Translations under genes and position numbers: made by a program
Assembly (NCBI RefSeq): GCF_000966975.1
Contig: NZ_JZWV01000090.1
Coordinates: forward strand, 1-13,885
DNA from: Streptomyces katrae
GTDB lineage: Bacteria > Actinomycetota > Actinomycetes > Streptomycetales > Streptomycetaceae
Length of the DNA stretch: 13,885 bases
Direction of reading: 5' to 3'
Notes under the pieces: model-generated
The model's database searches: none
What the model was told of the DNA's origin: nothing
The model's input: the letters and a program-made list of their open reading frames with translations, nothing else
Shown: positions 13,765 to 13,885 of the stretch, one piece after another
Layout of the letters: each line of letters opens with the position of its first letter
How positions within the stretch are numbered: position 1 is the stretch's first letter

Positions 13765-13791
13765 TTAATGGCAAGGAGAGGTTGCAGTTAA
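13765..13791. promoter_or_regulatory. Dyad operator before the last gene
   Basis: TTAATGGCAA (13765-13774) and TTGCAGTTAA (13782-13791) are inverted repeats matching at 8 of 10 positions across a 7-bp centre. The right arm contains the -35 of the next promoter, so a bound dimer should interfere with transcription. The A/T-rich arms stand out from the surroundings. Confidence 0.5.
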
Positions 13792-13810
13792 CGTGTCCCG
13801 GCGGCACACT
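13782..13810 (+). promoter_or_regulatory. Leaderless promoter of the last gene
   Basis: TTGCAG (13782-13787), a 17-nt spacer and CACACT (13805-13810) form a promoter whose -10 ends 6 nt before the ATG at 13817. No ribosome site lies between, so transcription and translation probably start together. Confidence 0.55.
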
Positions 13811-13816
13811 CGGCTC

Positions 13817-13885
13817 ATGAGCGAGACACCACGCCCCCGCGCCCGGCAGGCCGAGCTCACGCCCGCGCAGCGGCGCGAGCTCGAC
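13817..13885 (+). CDS. Start of an unidentified gene, cut by the window edge
   Basis: The frame from ATG 13817 stays open for the 23 codons available and begins MSETPRPRARQAELTPAQ. The fragment is Arg/Glu/Ala-rich and too short to name. It is supported mainly by the promoter and dyad placed exactly ahead of it. A small regulator would fit a dyad-controlled leaderless gene, but that is a guess. Confidence 0.55.
   Translation, partial: MSETPRPRARQAELTPAQRRELD

Overview
The window is very GC-rich, its codons end almost always in G or C, and its families (a large SARP-type regulator, LmbU-family regulator, DUF4097 protein, ribbon-helix-helix protein, leaderless promoters) are typical of Streptomyces or a close actinomycete. 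I see no rRNA, tRNA, insertion sequence, integrase or CRISPR array. It looks like a chromosomal accessory region rich in regulators, with enzymes and an exporter of the kind found around specialised metabolism. No core biosynthetic enzyme (PKS, NRPS, terpene synthase) is present.

Layout. Positions 1-129 hold an 18-bp stem hairpin that ends a leftward MMPL exporter gene (130-2397). A divergent intergenic region (2398-2755) separates it from a rightward SDR oxidoreductase (2756-3520), followed by a 1018-residue SARP regulator with BTAD and NB-ARC domains (3584-6640). Positions 6641-7587 hold no convincing gene, only three hairpins and a possible decayed reading frame. An amidinotransferase/DDAH-fold protein (7588-8397) converges on, and overlaps, an LmbU-family regulator (8360-9115). 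Then comes a leftward pair: a ribbon-helix-helix (RHH) protein (10281-10802) and a DUF4097 beta-repeat protein (9314-10153). A second divergent region (10803-10913) leads to a rightward class A FAD monooxygenase (10914-12179). A TetR regulator (12296-12883) is translationally coupled to an alpha/beta hydrolase (12880-13746). The start of a further gene runs off the right edge (13817).

Most interesting signal. The two divergent intergenic regions are built alike although they lie 8 kb apart. The leftward genes (MMPL exporter; RHH-DUF4097) share a near-identical 32-bp operator (29 of 32 positions) of ATGGC-type repeats with an 11-bp period, placed over a CATAGT -10 element. The rightward redox genes (SDR; FAD monooxygenase) share three CGGTGAG-type heptamers with 4-bp spacers (11-bp period), followed 10 nt later by an nACTnT -10 element. 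The second pattern is the architecture of SARP activator sites, and a SARP gene lies just downstream of the SDR. The first pattern suits an RHH repressor, and one copy covers the start codon of the RHH gene itself. I infer a two-regulator circuit: the SARP switches on the two oxidoreductases, and the RHH protein controls itself, DUF4097 and the exporter.

Several promoters also appear leaderless, with the -10 ending 6-7 nt before the ATG. The TetR-hydrolase unit has its own operator of four CTAG tetramers. All binding assignments are inference from sequence pattern.
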